A DNA stretch of 44,065 nucleotides, taken from contig NZ_JAELTJ010000038.1 in assembly GCF_016428805.1 (NCBI RefSeq), positions 1 to 44,065 on the forward strand, written 5' to 3'. The notes beneath the pieces were generated by a model. It did not search any database and had not been told where the DNA came from. It was given only the letters and a program-made list of their open reading frames with translations. Made by a program: the position numbers and the translations under genes. Shown here piece after piece: positions 9,714-19,566 of this stretch. The DNA is from Achromobacter sp. ASV32. Lineage in GTDB: Bacteria; Pseudomonadota; Gammaproteobacteria; Burkholderiales; Burkholderiaceae_B. Each line of letters starts with the position of its first letter. Position 1 is the stretch's first letter.

Positions 9714-10889
9714 ATGAAACGCATCCATCTGCTGGCCGCCCTGGCGGCCCTGGGCCTGGCCCACGGCGCGCCCGCCTGGGCCGACGTCAAGATCGGCCTG
9801 CTCACCACGCTGACCGGCCCCGGCTCGGTGCTGGGGCAGGACCAGCTCGACGGCTTCATGCTGGCCGTGGAACAAGGCGGCGGCAAGCTGGGCGGCGTGC
9901 CCGTGCAGGTCATCAAGGAAGACGACCAGTTCAAGCCCGAAGTAGGCGTGCAGGCGGCGCGCAAGCTGGTGCAAAGCGACAAGGTGCCCATCATCACCGG
10001 CGTGGTGTATTCCAACGTGATGCTGGCGGTGGCCCGGCCCGTGACCAGCGCGGGCGTGTTCCTGATCGGCTCGAACGCCGGCCCCACCAACCTGGCCGGC
10101 AAGGACTGTTCGCCGTTCTTTTTCTCGACCTCGTGGAACAACACCCAGCGCCACGAAGGCAGCGGCGAGATGGCCAACCAGATGGGCTTCAAGAAGGTCT
10201 ATCTGCTGGCGCCCAACTACCAGGCCGGCAAGGACGCCATGGCCGGTTTCAAGCGCTTCTACCAGGGCCAGGTGGTCAACGAGGTGTTCACCCAGGTGAA
10301 CCAGCCCGACTACTCGGTGGAGCTGGCCGCGCTGGCCGACGCCAAGCCGGACGCCGCCTATGTGTTCTTTCCCGGCGGCATGGGCGTGAATTTCGTCAAG
10401 CAGTACCGCCAGGCGGGCCTGTTCGGCAAGATTCCGCTGCTGTCGGTGGACACCATCGACGGCGCCACCCTGCCCGCGCTGGGGCAGGACGCGCTGGGCG
10501 CCGTCACCAACGTGCCCTACTCGCCCGATTTGGATAACGCCGCCAACAAGGCCTTTGCCGCGGCCTTTCGCCAGAAATACGGTCGCGAACCGTCCAGCTA
10601 CGCCGCCCAATCCTGGGACGCGGCGCAGCTGATCGGCTCGGCACTCAAGCGCACCGGCGGCAAGGTCGACGACAAGGAAGCGTTGCGCCGCGCGCTGGAG
10701 GCCGCTGATTTTCAATCGGTGCGCGGTGAATTCCGCTATCAGCCCAATCACTTCCCGGTGGCCGGCTTCTTCCGCGCCGACGTGGCGCAGGGCGCGGACG
10801 GCAAGGTGGGCTTCGTCAACAAGGGCCCCATCTTTGCCGACCTGTCCAAGGTATCGGATCAGTACGCCACGCAGTGCGTCATGAAATGA
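9714..10889 (+). CDS. Liv-type ABC transporter substrate-binding protein
   Basis: 391 aa periplasmic binding protein of the branched-chain amino acid/amide (HAAT) family, the specificity component of the importer encoded by the next four genes. A signal peptide is evident (MKRIHLLAALAALGLAHGAPAWA, cleavage before DVKIG). The mature protein starts with the typical VKIGLLTTLTGPGSVLGQDQLDGFMLAV block. ATG 9714 has AAGGGGA upstream; the upstream in-frame ATG at 9678 would put a charged stretch before the signal peptide. Members of this branch often bind aromatic acids. Its position 55 nt behind nbaD suggests 3-hydroxyanthranilate, kynurenine, anthranilate or 2-nitrobenzoate as ligand; which one cannot be read from sequence. 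Confidence 0.9.
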   Translation: MKRIHLLAALAALGLAHGAPAWADVKIGLLTTLTGPGSVLGQDQLDGFMLAVEQGGGKLGGVPVQVIKEDDQFKPEVGVQAARKLVQSDKVPIITGVVYSNVMLAVARPVTSAGVFLIGSNAGPTNLAGKDCSPFFFSTSWNNTQRHEGSGEMANQMGFKKVYLLAPNYQAGKDAMAGFKRFYQGQVVNEVFTQVNQPDYSVELAALADAKPDAAYVFFPGGMGVNFVKQYRQAGLFGKIPLLSVDTIDGATLPALGQDALGAVTNVPYSPDLDNAANKAFAAAFRQKYGREPSSYAAQSWDAAQLIGSALKRTGGKVDDKEALRRALEAADFQSVRGEFRYQPNHFPVAGFFRADVAQGADGKVGFVNKGPIFADLSKVSDQYATQCVMK

Positions 10890-10895
10890 AGCCCT

Positions 10896-10919
10896 GGCGG
10901 CCCGCGCAACCGGGCCGCC
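10896..10919 (+). promoter_or_regulatory. Intercistronic hairpin between binding protein and permease
   Basis: GGCGGCCCG (10896-10904), 6-nt loop, CGGGCCGCC (10911-10919): a perfect 9-bp stem without a U-tract, immediately after the binding-protein stop. Such hairpins commonly protect the upstream message and lower permease expression, giving excess binding protein. The role is inferred. Confidence 0.6.
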
Positions 10920-10943
10920 GAGGCAGATGAGAGGTAAGGCTCC

Positions 10944-11864
10944 ATGTCCGCGACGCTGCTGCTGGTGCAGGCCCTGAACGGCCTGCAACTGGGTATCCTG
11001 CTTTTCCTGCTGGCCGCCGGCCTGACGCTGGTGTTCGGCATCATGAACTTCATCAACCTGGCGCACGGCTCGCTGTACATGATGGGCGCCTTCATCGCGG
11101 CCACCGTGTTCCGCCACACCGGTTCGTTCCTGCTCGCGGCCGCCGCCGTAGTAGCCGGCATGGCGCTGCTGGGCCTGCTGCTGGACCGCATCGCGCTGGC
11201 GCGGCTGTACCCGCGCGAGCATCTGGACCAGGTGCTGGCCACCTTCGGCTTCATCCTGTTCTTCAATGAACTCACGCGCATCATCTGGGGCCCCGCGCCC
11301 ATCAGCATGGGATTGCCGTCGTGGCTGTCCGGCACCATCGACCTGCTTGGCGTCACGTATCCGCTTTACCGTTTTCTGATCATCGTGGCCGGCCTGGCCG
11401 TGGCGGCGGGCTGCTATGTGCTGATCCACCGCACCCGGCTGGGCATGCTGATCCGCGCCGGCTCCACCGACCGCATGATGGTGGGCGCGCTGGGCGTGAA
11501 CATCGCGCGGCTGAACACGCTGCTGTTCGTGCTGGGCGCGGTGCTGGCCGGGGTGGCCGGGCTGATGGCCGGCCCGATCCTGTCGGCGCAGACCGGCATG
11601 GGCGAGCCGATCCTGATCCTGACGCTGGTGGTCATCGTCATCGGCGGCATCGGCTCGGTGCGCGGCGCCTTCCTGGCCGCGCTGATGGTGGGCCTGATCG
11701 ACACGCTGGGCCGCGCGCTGCTGCCGGCGCTGCTGCGGGCGATGCTGTCGCCCGCGGCCGCCAACGCGGCGGGGCCGGCGATCGCGTCGATGCTGATCTA
11801 TATCGTCATGGCGCTGGTGCTGGCGCTGCGGCCGCAAGGCCTGTTTCCCGTGCGGCACGGATAA
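10944..11864 (+). CDS. Liv-type ABC transporter permease, LivH family
   Basis: 306 aa inner-membrane permease with about eight hydrophobic segments. The N-terminal block LNGLQLGILLFLLAAGLTLVFGIMNFINLAHGSLYMMGAF is the LivH signature. The cytoplasmic loop IRAGSTDRMMVGALGVNIARLNTLLFVLGAVLAGVAG (EAA-like, contacts the ATPases) and GIGSVRGAFLAALMVGLIDTLG near the end are conserved. It forms the translocation channel with the LivM-type subunit. GAGAGGTAAG precedes the ATG. Second importer gene, 12 nt before livM. Confidence 0.92.
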   Translation: MSATLLLVQALNGLQLGILLFLLAAGLTLVFGIMNFINLAHGSLYMMGAFIAATVFRHTGSFLLAAAAVVAGMALLGLLLDRIALARLYPREHLDQVLATFGFILFFNELTRIIWGPAPISMGLPSWLSGTIDLLGVTYPLYRFLIIVAGLAVAAGCYVLIHRTRLGMLIRAGSTDRMMVGALGVNIARLNTLLFVLGAVLAGVAGLMAGPILSAQTGMGEPILILTLVVIVIGGIGSVRGAFLAALMVGLIDTLGRALLPALLRAMLSPAAANAAGPAIASMLIYIVMALVLALRPQGLFPVRHG

Positions 11865-11876
11865 GGGGCGCGCAAC

Positions 11877-12863
11877 ATGCTTGAACTGTCTCCACGCAAG
11901 CTGGCCGCCGGCCTGCTGCTGCTGGCGCTGGCCGTGGTGCCGCTGTATGCGCAGTGGCAAGGCGAACCTTTCCTGCTGGCCCTGTTCGGGCGCGTGCTGG
12001 TGTACGGCATCGCCGCGTTGGCGCTGAACCTGCTGCTGGGCTATGGCGGCATGGTCAGCTTCGGCCATGCGCTGTACCTGGGCCTGGGCGCCTACGCCGT
12101 CGGCGTGCTGAACCATTACGGCATCGACAACGGCTGGCTGCATCTGGCCGCCGCCCTGGGCGCCTGCGCCGCGGTCGGCCTGGTCAGCGGCTACATCGCC
12201 ATGCGCACGTCCGGCATCGCTTTCATCATGATCACCCTGGCGTTCGCGCAGATGTTCTATTTCCTGGCGACGGGGCTGGAGGGCTTTGGCGGCGACGACG
12301 GCATGTCGCTGTTTTCCGGCAGTGACTTCGGCCTGTTCCGGCTGGATACGCCACTGGCGCTGTACTGCGCGGCGTTCGGCGTGCTGCTGGTGACGCTGGC
12401 CGCGCTGCACCGCCTGGTGCATGCGCCCTTCGGCATGGCGCTGCGCGGCTGCCAGGCCAACGAGCGGCGCATGCGCGCGCTGGGTTTCGCCACGCTGCGC
12501 TACCGGCTGGCGGCTTACGTGATATCGGCCATGGTGTGCGGTGTGGCCGGCGTGCTGCTGGCCAACCTGACCCTGTATGTGTCGCCATCCTATCTGGCCT
12601 GGACGACCTCGGGCGAGCTGATCGTGATGGTGGCGCTGGGCGGCATCGGCACGCTGTTCGGCCCCGTCGCCGGCGCCCTGGCCTTCCTGCTGCTGGAAGA
12701 GGGCCTGAAGCTGCTGACGGACCATTGGATGCTGGTGATGGGCCTGTTGATCGTCGGCGTGGTGCTGGCGTCCCGCCGCGGCCTGTACGGCGCGTTGCCC
12801 GATACGCCCTGGCGGCTGGGCGGCCTGCGCGCCGCGCCGCGTCCCACCGGAGAACCGCGATGA
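11877..12863 (+). CDS. Liv-type ABC transporter permease, LivM family
   Basis: 328 aa permease. Family hallmarks: ALALNLLLGYGGMVSFGHALYLGLGAYAVG near residues 40-75, the loop GCQANERRMRALGFATLRYRLAAYVISAMVCGVAGVLLA, and ELIVMVALGGIGTLFGPVAGALAFLLLEE. It pairs with the LivH-type subunit. Its stop codon overlaps the next ATG (ATGA), so translation of the ATPase is probably coupled. Confidence 0.92.
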   Translation: MLELSPRKLAAGLLLLALAVVPLYAQWQGEPFLLALFGRVLVYGIAALALNLLLGYGGMVSFGHALYLGLGAYAVGVLNHYGIDNGWLHLAAALGACAAVGLVSGYIAMRTSGIAFIMITLAFAQMFYFLATGLEGFGGDDGMSLFSGSDFGLFRLDTPLALYCAAFGVLLVTLAALHRLVHAPFGMALRGCQANERRMRALGFATLRYRLAAYVISAMVCGVAGVLLANLTLYVSPSYLAWTTSGELIVMVALGGIGTLFGPVAGALAFLLLEEGLKLLTDHWMLVMGLLIVGVVLASRRGLYGALPDTPWRLGGLRAAPRPTGEPR

Positions 12864-13647
12864 GCGCCCTGCGCGTGGAAAACCTGGTCAAGCGCTATGG
12901 CGGCCTGACCGTCACCGACAACCTGTCGCTGGACGTGCCCAGCGGCGAACTGCACGCCGTGATCGGCCCCAACGGCGCGGGCAAGACGACCCTGATCGGC
13001 CAGCTCAGCGGCGAACTTCGGCCCGACGGCGGCCGCGTGCGGCTGGACGGGCTGGACGTGACCCGCATGCCGGTCGAACAGCGCGTGCGCCACGGCCTGG
13101 CGCGGTCCTACCAGATCACCTCGGTCTTCAAGCCCTTCACCGCGCTGGAGAACGTGGCCATGGCCGTGCAGGCGCGGCGCGGCCACAGCTTCCGCTTCTG
13201 GCGGCCGGTACTGTCCACGCCGGCCCTGCTGGACCCCGCCCGCGAGGCGCTGGCGCAGGCCGGACTGAGCGGCCGCGCCCACACCTGCGCCGGCGAACTG
13301 GCGCATGGTGAACTGCGCCAGCTGGAGCTGGCGATGGTGCTGGCCTGCCGGCCGACGCTGCTGCTGCTGGACGAGCCCATGGCCGGCATGAGTCAACATG
13401 AATCCGAAGCCATGACGCGGCTGCTGCAGAAGCTGCGCGGGCAATACACCATTGTGCTGGTGGAACACGATATGCAAGCCGTATTCGCCCTGTCCGACCG
13501 CATCACGGTGCTGGTGTACGGCCGCGCCCTGGCCTGCGGCAGCGCCGACGACATCCGCCGCGATCCCCAGGTGCGCGAGTGCTACCTGGGCAGCGAACGC
13601 GGCCACACCGGCCGCCGCGCGCAAGGGGCTCTGGCGGGAGCCGCACC

Positions 13648-13651
<4 letters not shown>
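12860..13651 (+). CDS. Liv-type ABC transporter ATP-binding protein, LivG family
   Basis: 263 aa cytoplasmic ATPase. Walker A GPNGAGKTT (about residue 36), a Q-loop region, the signature ELAHGELRQLELAMVLA (Ala where the common LSGGE motif has Ser/Gly), Walker B LLLLDEPMAGM, and the H-loop VLVEHDMQAVF. The 'EPMAGM' wording is typical of LivG rather than LivF. The start is fixed by the ATGA overlap with livM, although the open frame extends far upstream to 12536. It energises import together with the next gene, which overlaps it by ATGA. Confidence 0.92.
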
Positions 13652-14400
<749 letters not shown>

Positions 14401-14420
14401 GACTGCGTCCGTCTCCGGAT

Positions 14421-14458
14421 CTGGCGCCGTGCCCCCTGCCGCGCCGGACGGGCGCCAG
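14421..14458. terminator. Possible terminator hairpin between convergent genes
   Basis: CTGGCGCC (14421-14428) and GGCGCCAG (14451-14458) are perfect inverted arms with a 22-nt loop between livF and the convergent dehydrogenase. There is no U-tract on either strand, so termination is uncertain. Confidence 0.3.
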
Positions 14459-14478
14459 GGTCGTTCGGCGCAGGTCCG

Positions 14479-16083
14479 CTAGGCGCTCACGCTGGCCGCT
14501 TCGCCCACGGCCACGGCCGCCACGGCATCGCGGGTGTCCTGCACCGGCATCGCGGGGGCCGGTTCACGCGCCACCGCCTCCAGCGCATGCAACACACCCT
14601 GCTCGCGCAGCGTTTCCAGCTGCGCGGCCAGCGCGGTGATGAAGACAGGCTTCTTGCCCAGGTCGCCAAACACCGGCCGGTAACCCGCCAGCACCATGGC
14701 GCGGCGATGCGCGGCCTGGTTGGGCGCGGCCGCGCGCGCGGCCACGTCGGCGCGCGCCAGCAGCTTGGTCAACGGACCGGCCAGGGGATCCTGGATCGGG
14801 TAGCGTCCCCCCGCTTCGTCCTCGCCGCGCAGGTAATGCAGCCATGCGGCCACCGCCAGCGCCAGCCGGCGGATGTCGTCGCCGCCGCGCAGCCGCTCGC
14901 GGATGGTCGCCAGCAGGCGCTGCGGCAGTTTCTGCGAACCGTCCATGGCGATCTGCTGCGTCGGATGCGGCAACGCCGGATTGGCCACGCGCGCCAGAAA
15001 GCGGTGGCGGTAGCCTTCCAGCCCGACGTCTGGAATGCCCCGGAGCGTCGGCGCGATCTCGTGGCGCATCATGTCGTCCAGGAACGCGCGCAACGGCGGC
15101 AACGCGGCCGCCTCGCGGATCGTGCCGATGCCCAGCAGCGCCCCCAGATAGGCCAGCGCCGAATGCGGCCCATTCACCATGCGCAGCTTCAGCCGCTCGT
15201 AGGGCGCGGCGTTGGCCACGAAGGTCGCGCCTGCCGCTTCCCAGGCGGGGCGTCCCGCGGCGAACTTGTCTTCGATCACCCAGTTCAGGTAGGGCTCGGC
15301 CACCACCGGCCACGCGTCCTGCACGCCCAACCGCTGCGCGATGCGTTCGCGGTCGTCTTCACGGGTGGCCGGCACGATGCGGTCGACCATGGAATTCGGA
15401 AAGGTGCAGTGCTTGTCGATCCAGCTGGTCAGCGCCACGTCGATCCGCAGCGCAAAGGCCAGCACCAGGCTGCGCAGGGTGTCGCCGTTGGCCTGCAGGT
15501 TGTCGCAGGACAGCAGCGTCAGGGGCGGCAAGCCGCGCTCGCGGCGCAGCGCCAGCCCATAGACCAGGAGACCGATCGCGCTGCGCGGGCGGATCGGGTT
15601 GTCCAGATCGTGCAGGATGTCCGGGTCGTCCCAGCGCAAATGGCCGGTGGCGGGCTCATGGCAATAGCCCTTCTCGGTGATGGTCAGGCTGACGATGCGC
15701 GTCTGCGGATAGGCAATGCGCTCAAGCACGGCGTTGGGGTCTTCTTCGGCCACCATCACGCGCTGCACCGCCCCGACCACCCGGAGGTGCTCGCGGGGTT
15801 CGCCGTCCGGGCCGCTGTCGCGCAGCGCCAGCGTGTACAGCCCGTCCTGCGGCGTCAACGCATCGCGCGTGGCCGCGCTGCGCAGCGATACGCCCAGGAT
15901 GCCCCAGGACAGATCCTGGCTGGCGGCCATGGCCAGGTCCGTCGCCAGCGCCTGGTGCGCGCGGTGAAAGGCCCCCAGGCCCAGATGCACGATCCCCGGC
16001 GTCAGCCGGCTGCGGTCATAGGCGGGTTTTTCCACGTCTGCGGGCAGACGCGGCAACGACTCCGTGTTCAAGCGTTCGAGCAT
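14479..16083 (-). CDS. Mannitol/fructuronate-type polyol dehydrogenase
   Basis: 534 aa long-chain polyol dehydrogenase (MtlK/UxuB/UxaB family) that interconverts a sugar alcohol or aldonate and the ketose with NAD(H). The N-terminal Rossmann region has IVHLGLGAFHRAHQA. The substrate domain carries the catalytic block KLRMVNGPHSALAYLG (Lys, then Asn and His, as in K-x4-N-x2-H of the family), and DNLQANG and FPNSMVDRIVPAT are also typical. The C-terminus is about 40 residues longer than usual with an Ala/Val-rich tail. Specificity (mannitol, arabitol, fructuronate or tagaturonate) cannot be read. It stands alone, without the usual sugar-transport neighbours. Confidence 0.85.
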   Translation of the reverse strand: MLERLNTESLPRLPADVEKPAYDRSRLTPGIVHLGLGAFHRAHQALATDLAMAASQDLSWGILGVSLRSAATRDALTPQDGLYTLALRDSGPDGEPREHLRVVGAVQRVMVAEEDPNAVLERIAYPQTRIVSLTITEKGYCHEPATGHLRWDDPDILHDLDNPIRPRSAIGLLVYGLALRRERGLPPLTLLSCDNLQANGDTLRSLVLAFALRIDVALTSWIDKHCTFPNSMVDRIVPATREDDRERIAQRLGVQDAWPVVAEPYLNWVIEDKFAAGRPAWEAAGATFVANAAPYERLKLRMVNGPHSALAYLGALLGIGTIREAAALPPLRAFLDDMMRHEIAPTLRGIPDVGLEGYRHRFLARVANPALPHPTQQIAMDGSQKLPQRLLATIRERLRGGDDIRRLALAVAAWLHYLRGEDEAGGRYPIQDPLAGPLTKLLARADVAARAAAPNQAAHRRAMVLAGYRPVFGDLGKKPVFITALAAQLETLREQGVLHALEAVAREPAPAMPVQDTRDAVAAVAVGEAASVSA

Positions 16084-16304
16084 GGATTGCAGTGCCGTAG
16101 GGCGCCGTCATGCGTCTGCCATATGGCCTGCAGACAGGCGCGTTGGTAGGAATTCGCGCCAGGGTATCCCATGGCTGCATCGAAGGCAAAACGTAACGTA
16201 ATATGACGCCACAATGCCATCCACGCCGGGACTCGCCTCGTCAGGCTACAGCGGCAACCCATATCTGTTAAAAAGCCGCCACACCCGGCCTTATCACGCA
16301 CGCC

Positions 16305-16703
16305 ATGTCCACCCATCCGCACCACTCGCCCTACAAAAGCACCGGCGGCCTGCGCCGCATCCTGAACGCGCTGCGCTATTCGCTGCAGGGCCTGAAGGCC
16401 GCCATCAAGTACGAAGCGGCGTTCCGCCAGGAACTGGCCCTGGCCGTGCTGCTGATTCCGGCCGCGTTCTTCCTGGGCCGCACCACGGTCGAAGTCTTCT
16501 TCCTGATCGGCACCGTGATCCTGGTGCTGGCGGTGGAACTGCTGAATTCGGCGATCGAAGCCCTGGCCGACGCGCTGTCGGTCGACACCCATCCGCTGCT
16601 GGGCCGAGCCAAAGACCTGGGCAGCGCCGCCGTTATGCTATTGCTGTTGTTCACGGTGGCCGTGTGGGTGGGCGTGGCCGTCAGCCGGTTCGTCATGCAC
16701 TGA
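16305..16703 (+). CDS. dgkA: Diacylglycerol kinase, prokaryotic type
   Basis: 132 aa inner-membrane enzyme that phosphorylates diacylglycerol to phosphatidate, recycling lipid released by membrane-derived glycan synthesis. It has three hydrophobic segments and the family motifs: the N-terminal amphipathic helix with YEAAFRQELAL, then AVELLNSAIEALAD and HPLLGRAKDLGSAAV, which carry the catalytic Glu and Asn/Asp residues. The N-terminus is about 10 residues longer than in E. coli. It is divergent from the polyol dehydrogenase. The 221-nt gap has ACGTAACGT (about 16192-16200) but no clear promoter. Confidence 0.93.
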   Translation: MSTHPHHSPYKSTGGLRRILNALRYSLQGLKAAIKYEAAFRQELALAVLLIPAAFFLGRTTVEVFFLIGTVILVLAVELLNSAIEALADALSVDTHPLLGRAKDLGSAAVMLLLLFTVAVWVGVAVSRFVMH

Positions 16704-16716
16704 ATCCGGCCCCGGC

Positions 16717-16747
16717 TTGCACGCCGCAGGGCCCCCGCCTCTATACT
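16717..16747 (+). promoter_or_regulatory. Candidate promoter of ndh
   Basis: TTGCAC (16717-16722), 19 nt, TATACT (16742-16747). The start would fall around 16754, at or immediately before the first ATG of ndh. Spacing is longer than ideal. Confidence 0.4.
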
Positions 16748-16754
16748 GGGAGCC

Positions 16755-18074
16755 ATGATGCCTAACACCAAGCCCGCCTCCCCGGAACGCATTGTCATCG
16801 TCGGCGGGGGTGCCGGCGGCCTGGAACTGGCCGCCAAGCTGGGCCGCATCCACGGCCGCCAGCACGTCACCCTGGTCGACAGCCGCCCGTTCCACATCTG
16901 GAAGCCCTCGCTGCACGAAGCGGCGGCCGGCACGCTGGACATCCACCAGGAAGGCCTGTCCTACCTGATGCTGGCGCACATGAACGGTTTTTCGTTCGCG
17001 CAGGGTCCGCTGGTCGGCGTCGACCGCGAGCGCCGCGTGGTCACGATCGACCCCGTGTCCGACGCGCAAGGCCAGGAAGTGCTGCCACGCCGCGAGCTGG
17101 CCTACGACACGCTGGTGCTGGCCCTGGGCAGCACCTCGAACTTCTTCAACACGCCCGGCGCGGCCGACCACGCCGTGACGCTGGACACCACCGAAAACGC
17201 CGAACAGTTCCGCCTGACCATGCTCAAGGCGATGGCGCTGGTGGACCAGGCCAAGGTGCGCAACCCGTCCGCCCGGCTCGACCTGGTGATCGTCGGCGGC
17301 GGCGCCACCGGTGTCGAACTGGCCGTGGAACTCACGGAAGCCAGCCACGTCGTCAGCGCCTACGGCCTGCCGAACTTCCGCGCCGAACGCGACCTGGCGA
17401 TCACGCTGGTCGAAGGCGCGCCGCGCATCCTGTCGGCGCTGCCCGAAAAAATCTCCACCGCGGCCACCGCCCGGCTGACCGAACTGGGCATCCGCGTCGA
17501 AACCGCGTGCCGCGTATCGGAGGTCACCGCCGATTCGGTCAAGACCGCCGATGGCCGCGAATTCCCCGCCCAGCTGTGCATGTGGGCCGCCGGCATCAAG
17601 GGCCCGGCCCTGCTGGCCGAGCTGGACCTGCCGCTGAACAAGCTGGGCCAGGTCGAAGTCAACGAACGCCTGGAAACCGCCGATCCGCACATCCTGGCGC
17701 TGGGCGATTGCTGCGCCGCGCCGTGGCGCGATGGCCGCACGGTGCCGGCGCGCGCCCAGGCCGCCCACCAGCAGGCCGACTACCTGGCCAAGAAGCTCAC
17801 CGCCCGCCTGCGCGGCACGGCCGAGCCCGCCACCCCTTATGTCTATGAAGACCACGGCTCGCTGGTGTCGCTGGGCCAGGACGCCGGCGTGGGCAGCCTG
17901 ATGGGCAAGCTGGCCGGACGGGGCCTGTTCGTAAGCGGTACACTGGCGCGCCTGATGTACATGAGCCTGCACCTGATGCACCACAAAGCGGTGCTGGGCA
18001 TCTCGCGCACCGCCTCCCTGGCCCTGGCCCGCCTGCTCATGCGGCGCACGCGTCCCCGGGTCAAACTGCACTAG
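16755..18074 (+). CDS. ndh: Type II NADH dehydrogenase (NDH-2)
   Basis: 439 aa FAD-dependent, single-subunit NADH:quinone oxidoreductase on the inner face of the membrane, non-proton-pumping. FAD-binding GxGxxG is seen in [18 protein letters not shown] at the N-terminus, NADH-binding in [19 protein letters not shown] near residue 175, and the second FAD contact in [24 protein letters not shown] and the amphipathic C-terminus fit NDH-2. ATG codons at 16755 and 16758 are both possible; GGGAG suits the second better, while the promoter position would make the first nearly leaderless. It ends 8 nt before pyrF and is probably co-transcribed with it. Confidence 0.92.
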   Translation: MMPNTKPASPERIVIVGGGAGGLELAAKLGRIHGRQHVTLVDSRPFHIWKPSLHEAAAGTLDIHQEGLSYLMLAHMNGFSFAQGPLVGVDRERRVVTIDPVSDAQGQEVLPRRELAYDTLVLALGSTSNFFNTPGAADHAVTLDTTENAEQFRLTMLKAMALVDQAKVRNPSARLDLVIVGGGATGVELAVELTEASHVVSAYGLPNFRAERDLAITLVEGAPRILSALPEKISTAATARLTELGIRVETACRVSEVTADSVKTADGREFPAQLCMWAAGIKGPALLAELDLPLNKLGQVEVNERLETADPHILALGDCCAAPWRDGRTVPARAQAAHQQADYLAKKLTARLRGTAEPATPYVYEDHGSLVSLGQDAGVGSLMGKLAGRGLFVSGTLARLMYMSLHLMHHKAVLGISRTASLALARLLMRRTRPRVKLH

Positions 18075-18082
18075 ACTCCCCC

Positions 18083-18901
18083 ATGAATTTCCTCCAAAGA
18101 CTCGAACACGCCTGGACCTCCCGCAACTCGCTGCTGCAGGTCGGGCTGGATCCCGATCCGCAACGCTTTCCGCGCGAATTGCAGGACAAGCCCGACGCGA
18201 TCTTCCAGTTCTGCCGCGACATCGTCGACGCCACCGCGCCCTACGCGTGCAGCTTCAAGCCCCAGATCGCCTACTTCGCCGCGCACCGCGCCGAAGACCA
18301 GCTCGAAGCGCTGTGCCAGCACATCCGCGACAAGCATCCCGGCCTGCCCATCGTGCTGGACGCCAAGCGCGGCGACATCGGCTCGACCGCCGAGAACTAC
18401 GCCCGCGAAGCCTACGAGCGCTACCAGGCGCACGCCCTGACCGTCAGCCCCTACATGGGCCTGGACTCGGTCGAGCCCTACCTGGCCTGGCGCGACCGCG
18501 GCGTGATCGTGCTGTGCCGCACGTCCAACCCGGGCGGCTCCGACCTGCAATTCCTGAAAATGGATAACGGCGAACCGCTGTACCTGCACGTGGCCGGGCT
18601 GGTGGCCGACAAATGGAACGCCAACGGCCAATGCGGCCTGGTGGTGGGCGCAACCTTCCCGAATGAACTGGCCGCCGTGCGTCAGCGCATCGGCGATGCG
18701 GTGCCCCTGCTGGTGCCCGGCATCGGCGCCCAGGGCGGCGACATCACCGCCACCGTCAATGCGGGCGCCAATGTGGCCCGCAGCGGCATGATGATCAACT
18801 CGTCGCGCGCCATCATCTATGCCAGCGGCGGCGACGACTGGCGCGAAGCCGCCGGCCAGGCCGCCCGCGGCCTGCGCGACGCGATCAACGCGGTGCGCTG
18901 A
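18083..18901 (+). CDS. pyrF: Orotidine 5'-phosphate decarboxylase, type 2
   Basis: 272 aa. It catalyses the last step of UMP synthesis. The type 2 signature is clear: [22 protein letters not shown] with the catalytic Asp-Lys-Asp array, preceded by [13 protein letters not shown] and followed by the phosphate-binding [10 protein letters not shown] and the terminal [16 protein letters not shown]. Length matches the Mycobacterium-like and betaproteobacterial type rather than the shorter E. coli type. No strong ribosome site precedes the ATG. It lies close behind ndh and converges on pncC. Confidence 0.96.
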   Translation: MNFLQRLEHAWTSRNSLLQVGLDPDPQRFPRELQDKPDAIFQFCRDIVDATAPYACSFKPQIAYFAAHRAEDQLEALCQHIRDKHPGLPIVLDAKRGDIGSTAENYAREAYERYQAHALTVSPYMGLDSVEPYLAWRDRGVIVLCRTSNPGGSDLQFLKMDNGEPLYLHVAGLVADKWNANGQCGLVVGATFPNELAAVRQRIGDAVPLLVPGIGAQGGDITATVNAGANVARSGMMINSSRAIIYASGGDDWREAAGQAARGLRDAINAVR

Positions 18902-18910
18902 TCCGTGCCT

Positions 18911-18931
18911 GCAGGGGCGCGTAGCCCCTGC
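18911..18931. terminator. Hairpin after pyrF
   Basis: GCAGGGGC, 5-nt loop, GCCCCTGC, then TTGTCC: a strong stem with a poor U-tract, 9 nt after the pyrF stop. A second near-palindrome, GCGGCGCGGC-C-GCCGCGCCGC (18971-18991), lies next to the pncC stop on the other strand. Together they probably end both convergent units. Confidence 0.4.
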
Positions 18932-18999
18932 TTGTCCGGCCCGCGGCGCGGCGCCGGATGCTTGGCTTCAGCGGCGCGGCCGCCGCGCCGCGCTCGATC

Positions 19000-19566
19000 T
19001 CAACGCCGGTTGACCGGCGCCCCCAGCAGTTCCAGGATGCCCCGCAGTGCGTATTCCACCGCCGCCTGGCGCACTTGCGCCCGGTCGCCGCTGAATACGT
19101 GCGTCACCGCGCGGCTGCTGATGCCGTCGCCGACCCGCATGGCAAAACCGAAGCACACCATGCCCACCGGCTTGCCCGGCGTGGCCCCGCCGGGGCCGGC
19201 GATACCGGTGGTGGACACCGCCACCTGCGCCGCCGGCGCCGCCAGCAACACGCCGTTGGCCATTTCCAGCGCCACGGGTTCGCTGACCGCGCCGAAGTGA
19301 TGCAAGGCGTCGGGCGAGACGTCCAGTTCGGCCACCTTGGCCTCGTTGCTGTAGGTGATGAAACCGCGGTCGAACCATTCGCTGGATCCTGCTACCGCGG
19401 TCACGGCGCCGGCCAGCAGACCGCCGGTGCAGGATTCGGCCGTGCCCAGGACCAGCCCCTGGCGCCGCAGCGTGTCGCCGACCCGCTCGGCCAGGCCCAG
19501 CGAGGTGGCGTGCGCCAATTGTTCGGCCGACAGATTGGACCGGGTGCTTTCGTGTTGCTGGTTCAT
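19000..19566 (-). CDS. pncC: Nicotinamide-nucleotide amidase (CinA C-terminal domain protein)
   Basis: 188 aa, a stand-alone CinA C-terminal domain. It deamidates NMN to nicotinate mononucleotide in pyridine nucleotide salvage. Motifs: GTAESCTGGLLAGAVTAVAGSSEWFDRGFITYSNEAK with the catalytic Ser, and VSTTGIAGPGGATPGKPVGMVCFGFA. The real start is ATG 19566, overlapping the pgpA stop (ATGA); the frame open to 19638 is pgpA sequence in another phase. Last gene of thiL-pgpA-pncC. Confidence 0.93.
   Translation of the reverse strand: MNQQHESTRSNLSAEQLAHATSLGLAERVGDTLRRQGLVLGTAESCTGGLLAGAVTAVAGSSEWFDRGFITYSNEAKVAELDVSPDALHHFGAVSEPVALEMANGVLLAAPAAQVAVSTTGIAGPGGATPGKPVGMVCFGFAMRVGDGISSRAVTHVFSGDRAQVRQAAVEYALRGILELLGAPVNRR

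Noticed and set aside
9399-12725. 1108-codon minus-strand open frame over nbaD and the importer genes
   Set aside because: Low-complexity Gln/His/Arg-rich translation spanning five genes with clear motifs on the other strand; a compositional shadow.
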